From Maniola hyperantus (Eukaryota; Arthropoda; Insecta; Lepidoptera; Nymphalidae): DNA of 64,000 nucleotides. The notes beneath the pieces were generated by a model, which worked only from the letters and a program-made list of their open reading frames with translations, did no database searches and was not told the origin of the DNA. The translations under genes and the position numbers were made by a program. The DNA lies in NCBI RefSeq assembly GCF_902806685.2, contig NC_048545.1:15337926-15401925 (forward strand). The letters are read 5' to 3'. Every line of letters starts with the position of its first letter. Within the stretch, counting starts at the first letter, position 1. This document shows, one piece after another, positions 61,488 through 64,000 of the stretch.

Positions 61488-63200
61488 ATGATAGACTCAA
61501 TTAATAAACTGCTAGACCTAGGTGCTATATCTGTATGCAATAGATCTAAAAATGATTTTTGTTCAAGAATATTTTTAGCTCCTAAGCCAAATGGGTCTAA
61601 AAGATTTATTTTAAACCTCAAAGCCTTAAATAAATTTATTCATACAACACATTTTAAAATGGAGGACCATAGGACAGCAGCTAGATTGGTACCTAGATCA
61701 GGTTTTATGGCAAATATAGACCTCACCGAGGCATACTTATTAGTTCCTATCATAAAAGCACACCGTAAATACTTACGCTTTGAGTTTGACGGAATGTGTT
61801 ATGAATTTAACGCCATGCCCTATGGTTTATCCGTAGCACCTAGGGTTTTTACAAAACTAATGAAAGAAGTCATGAGTTTTTTACGTAAGATGGGCTATAA
61901 ATCAGTAATATATCTCGACGATATTCTATGTATCGGAAATACATATGTAGAATGCCAAGACAATGTCAACAAAACCATTTATTGGCTTCAATGTCTGGGG
62001 TTTGTCATTAATTATAATAAAAGTAACCTCAAACCTCGACAAGTCTGTAGGTTTTTAGGTTTCATCTACAACACGTTAGATATAACTTTAAGTTTACCGG
62101 ACGAAAAACGTCAAAGTATTATGCGGTTAGTTGAAAAATTTATCACACTGCCCAAATGTTCAATCAGAGAACTATCACAATTTATTGGAGTTCTCACTGC
62201 GGCTTGCCCAGCAGTCAAATACGGTTGGTTATATACAAAAACCCTTGAACGCCAAAAGTACTTAGCCTTAAAACAGTTTGAAAATTTTGAAGTTAAAATT
62301 AGACTAACGGACGTTATTTTACCTGACTTATATTGGTGGCGAGAGAACATATCATCCACTTGTAACCTTTTGAGATCTGACAATAATTTTGAGTTAGAAA
62401 TATTTACGGACGCTTCAAAAATCGGTTGGGGCGCTTTTTGCAATGGAAAACGTGTAAATGGGGGGTGGAAAGTTGATGAATCTTCTTTCCACATTAATAG
62501 GTTAGAATTATTAGCTGCCTTTCTGGGATTGAAATGCTTTGCTAGCACACAGTATAATTGCTCGATATTGTTACGTGTTGACAATACAACAGCCTTATGC
62601 TATATTAATCGCATGGGGGGTATTCGGTTTCCTCATTTAAATGATTTGGCGAAACAAATTTGGCAATGGTGTGAGATGCGAAAGATTTCATTGTTTGCGT
62701 CATATATTAATACACATGCAAATATAGAAGCTGATCAGGAATCACGAAAAATTAATTGGGATATAGAGTGGGAACTATCACAGTGGACATTCCAAAAAAT
62801 TGTTAAATCTTTAGGGGAACCACAAATTGACCTATTTGCATCTCGAACCAATGCCAAATGCAGCCTTTATGTTTCGTGGAAATCTGACCCCGACGCAACG
62901 TATATCGACGCCTTCACAATTAGCTGGCAGTCTCTCTTCTTTTATGCATTTCCGCCGTTTGCCCTAATTCTTAAATGCCTGAGAAAAATAATCACTGATA
63001 AAGCTACGGGCATTCTAGTCTTCCCGTACTGGCCCGGGCAGGCTTGGTTTCCGCTTCTCAAAAAAATGCTTATTTCAGATATTGTTATCTTTGAACCTAA
63101 TCGGGATATTTTACGTTCAAATTACAGATCGTGTCATCGACTTCACCGCAGCCTTTCCCTGGGGGCCGCGACACTCTCAGGGAAGCATTCAGTAGACTAG
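61488..63200 (+). CDS. DIRS reverse transcriptase / RNase H
   Basis: From ATG 61488 there are 570 residues. The same frame is open back to about 61200 and already reads HAGRIQHFQKCWLHITD and LKWVSKGYSIPF from about 61326, typical of DIRS RT N-termini, so the true product is longer and overlaps gag in the -1 phase. Reverse transcriptase motifs: LNLKALNKFI (43-51), NIDLTEAYLLVPI (76-88), MPYGLSVAPRVF (110-121) and YLDD (142-145). RNase H residues D308 (FTDAS), E340, D365 and D416 are all present. The part at 445-530 (IDLFASRTNAKC, YAFPPFALI, LVFPYWPGQAWF) is the C-terminal block special to DIRS proteins. No break is seen. Confidence 0.85.
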   Translation: MIDSINKLLDLGAISVCNRSKNDFCSRIFLAPKPNGSKRFILNLKALNKFIHTTHFKMEDHRTAARLVPRSGFMANIDLTEAYLLVPIIKAHRKYLRFEFDGMCYEFNAMPYGLSVAPRVFTKLMKEVMSFLRKMGYKSVIYLDDILCIGNTYVECQDNVNKTIYWLQCLGFVINYNKSNLKPRQVCRFLGFIYNTLDITLSLPDEKRQSIMRLVEKFITLPKCSIRELSQFIGVLTAACPAVKYGWLYTKTLERQKYLALKQFENFEVKIRLTDVILPDLYWWRENISSTCNLLRSDNNFELEIFTDASKIGWGAFCNGKRVNGGWKVDESSFHINRLELLAAFLGLKCFASTQYNCSILLRVDNTTALCYINRMGGIRFPHLNDLAKQIWQWCEMRKISLFASYINTHANIEADQESRKINWDIEWELSQWTFQKIVKSLGEPQIDLFASRTNAKCSLYVSWKSDPDATYIDAFTISWQSLFFYAFPPFALILKCLRKIITDKATGILVFPYWPGQAWFPLLKKMLISDIVIFEPNRDILRSNYRSCHRLHRSLSLGAATLSGKHSVD

Positions 63201-63226
63201 GTACCCCAGAGATAGCACTTGATTTA

Positions 63227-64000
63227 ATGCTGGCATCGATTTCGGACAATACGATGAAGCAATATTCAGTCACCTATAAATTGTGGTGGTCGTTTTGCTT
63301 AGAAAACTCTATAAAGACTTTTGACGCTCCATTATCGGCAGTAATAACATTTCTCGTTAACCTTTTCAATAAGGGTGCTTCCTATGGTACCCTTAACAGT
63401 CATCGATCTGCCCTTTCGTTACTTCTAGGAAATAATATCGGGTCAGACGAACGCGTAAAACGCTTATTAAAAGCTTTTTATAGACAAAAACCATCCCATC
63501 CGAAATACACCACGACATGGGATCCAAAAACGGTACTCGACCATATTTCTGCATGGTACCCGAATAGCGATCTAAGCTTGTTTGAAATTTCAAAAAAATT
63601 AGCAATTTTGTTAGCCTTGTGTACTTCTCACCGAGTACAAACGCTGTCTTTAATTAAGATCACCAATATTAACAAGAGCGTCTCAGGTATAAAAATCTTA
63701 ATACCCGACATTATAAAGACCTCGGCAGCTAACCGTGAGCAGCCCGTGCTTTTTTTACCCTATTTCGTTAACAACCCAAGCATATGCCCGGCAAAGACCC
63801 TAGAAGATTATCTTCAGGCAACATCAAAGTTACGAACAGAGGTTACTACTAATTTGTTCTTAAGCTATAAGAAACCTTTTAAGATGGTAACATCACAAAC
63901 AATAAGTAGGTGGATAAAACAGACTCTGGCGGAGAGCGGCGTCGATATCTCAATATTTAGTGCACATAGCACTCGTCACGCCTCCACCTCGGCGGCGGCC
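63227..64000 (+). CDS. DIRS tyrosine recombinase, N-terminal part (runs off the window)
   Basis: The frame is open from 63101 and has its first ATG at 63227, so it begins within or just after the RT gene, in another phase. MLASISDNTMKQYSVTYKLW opens a core-binding domain of the lambda-integrase type. The catalytic domain shows SHRVQTLSLIKITNI, whose Arg codon is at 63632-63634, and AHSTRHAS with the His and Arg of HxxR at 63965 and 63974. The final catalytic tyrosine lies beyond 64000. The enzyme would integrate the circular DNA by strand exchange. No frame break is visible in the 258 codons seen. Confidence 0.85.
   Translation, partial: MLASISDNTMKQYSVTYKLWWSFCLENSIKTFDAPLSAVITFLVNLFNKGASYGTLNSHRSALSLLLGNNIGSDERVKRLLKAFYRQKPSHPKYTTTWDPKTVLDHISAWYPNSDLSLFEISKKLAILLALCTSHRVQTLSLIKITNINKSVSGIKILIPDIIKTSAANREQPVLFLPYFVNNPSICPAKTLEDYLQATSKLRTEVTTNLFLSYKKPFKMVTSQTISRWIKQTLAESGVDISIFSAHSTRHASTSAAA

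Larger units (their letters stand above)
59611..64000 (+). mobile_element. DIRS-like tyrosine-recombinase retrotransposon (right end beyond window)
   Basis: Order seen: leader, gag-like gene with an intron, reverse transcriptase/RNase H, tyrosine recombinase. This order, and a recombinase in place of an integrase, defines the DIRS group, which integrates circular DNA by site-specific recombination and usually leaves no target duplication. No protease or integrase is visible. Every frame is open. The left boundary is set at the T17 run after the broken LINE and is approximate. Inverted or split terminal repeats cannot be checked without the right end. Confidence 0.8.

Overview
This window reads as lepidopteran (moth or butterfly) nuclear DNA. 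This is inferred from several things seen together: short Helitrons that start TC and end CTAG with the GCGGACGAAGTCGCG hairpin typical of Lepidoptera, three tRNA-headed SINE families, many 3' pieces of RTE-type LINEs, a decayed insect errantivirus, and a MADF-BESS gene with an insect-type intron. It is AT-rich and almost entirely transposable-element debris. There are no rRNA genes, credible tRNA genes, bacterial operons or CRISPR arrays.

Layout. 1-1730 is the 3' end of an errantivirus-like LTR element: the end of pol, an env broken into three frames, and a 3' LTR with a 33-bp tandem duplication. 1731-54800 is a mosaic. It holds Helitrons (called HelA, HelB, HelC and HelD here), a roughly 430-bp 'GTTCCG' repeat that looks Helitron-like, SINE-1/2/3, RTE and other LINE fragments, foldback or MITE-like elements and minisatellites. 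Many are nested, so a relative order of insertion can be read: a foldback element inside a 32-bp minisatellite, a TIR element inside HelB, a LINE inside SINE-1, and a MITE inside HelA.

Host-gene signal is thin. The best case is a two-exon MADF-BESS DNA-binding protein at 55084-56485, with a CpG-rich upstream region and an intron swollen by nested repeats. A weaker case is a possible secreted-protein exon at 42761 and an 18-codon candidate exon at 46899.

The right end (59611-64000) is the most striking part: a DIRS-like tyrosine-recombinase retrotransposon with all reading frames open. A gag appears to be split by a 496-bp intron full of short hairpin repeats. An overlapping reverse transcriptase/RNase H frame follows, then an overlapping tyrosine recombinase that keeps its catalytic Arg and HxxR and runs off the window. 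It has landed in a jockey-type LINE that also carries a 165-bp MITE, giving three layers of insertion. The open frames suggest a recent, possibly competent element.
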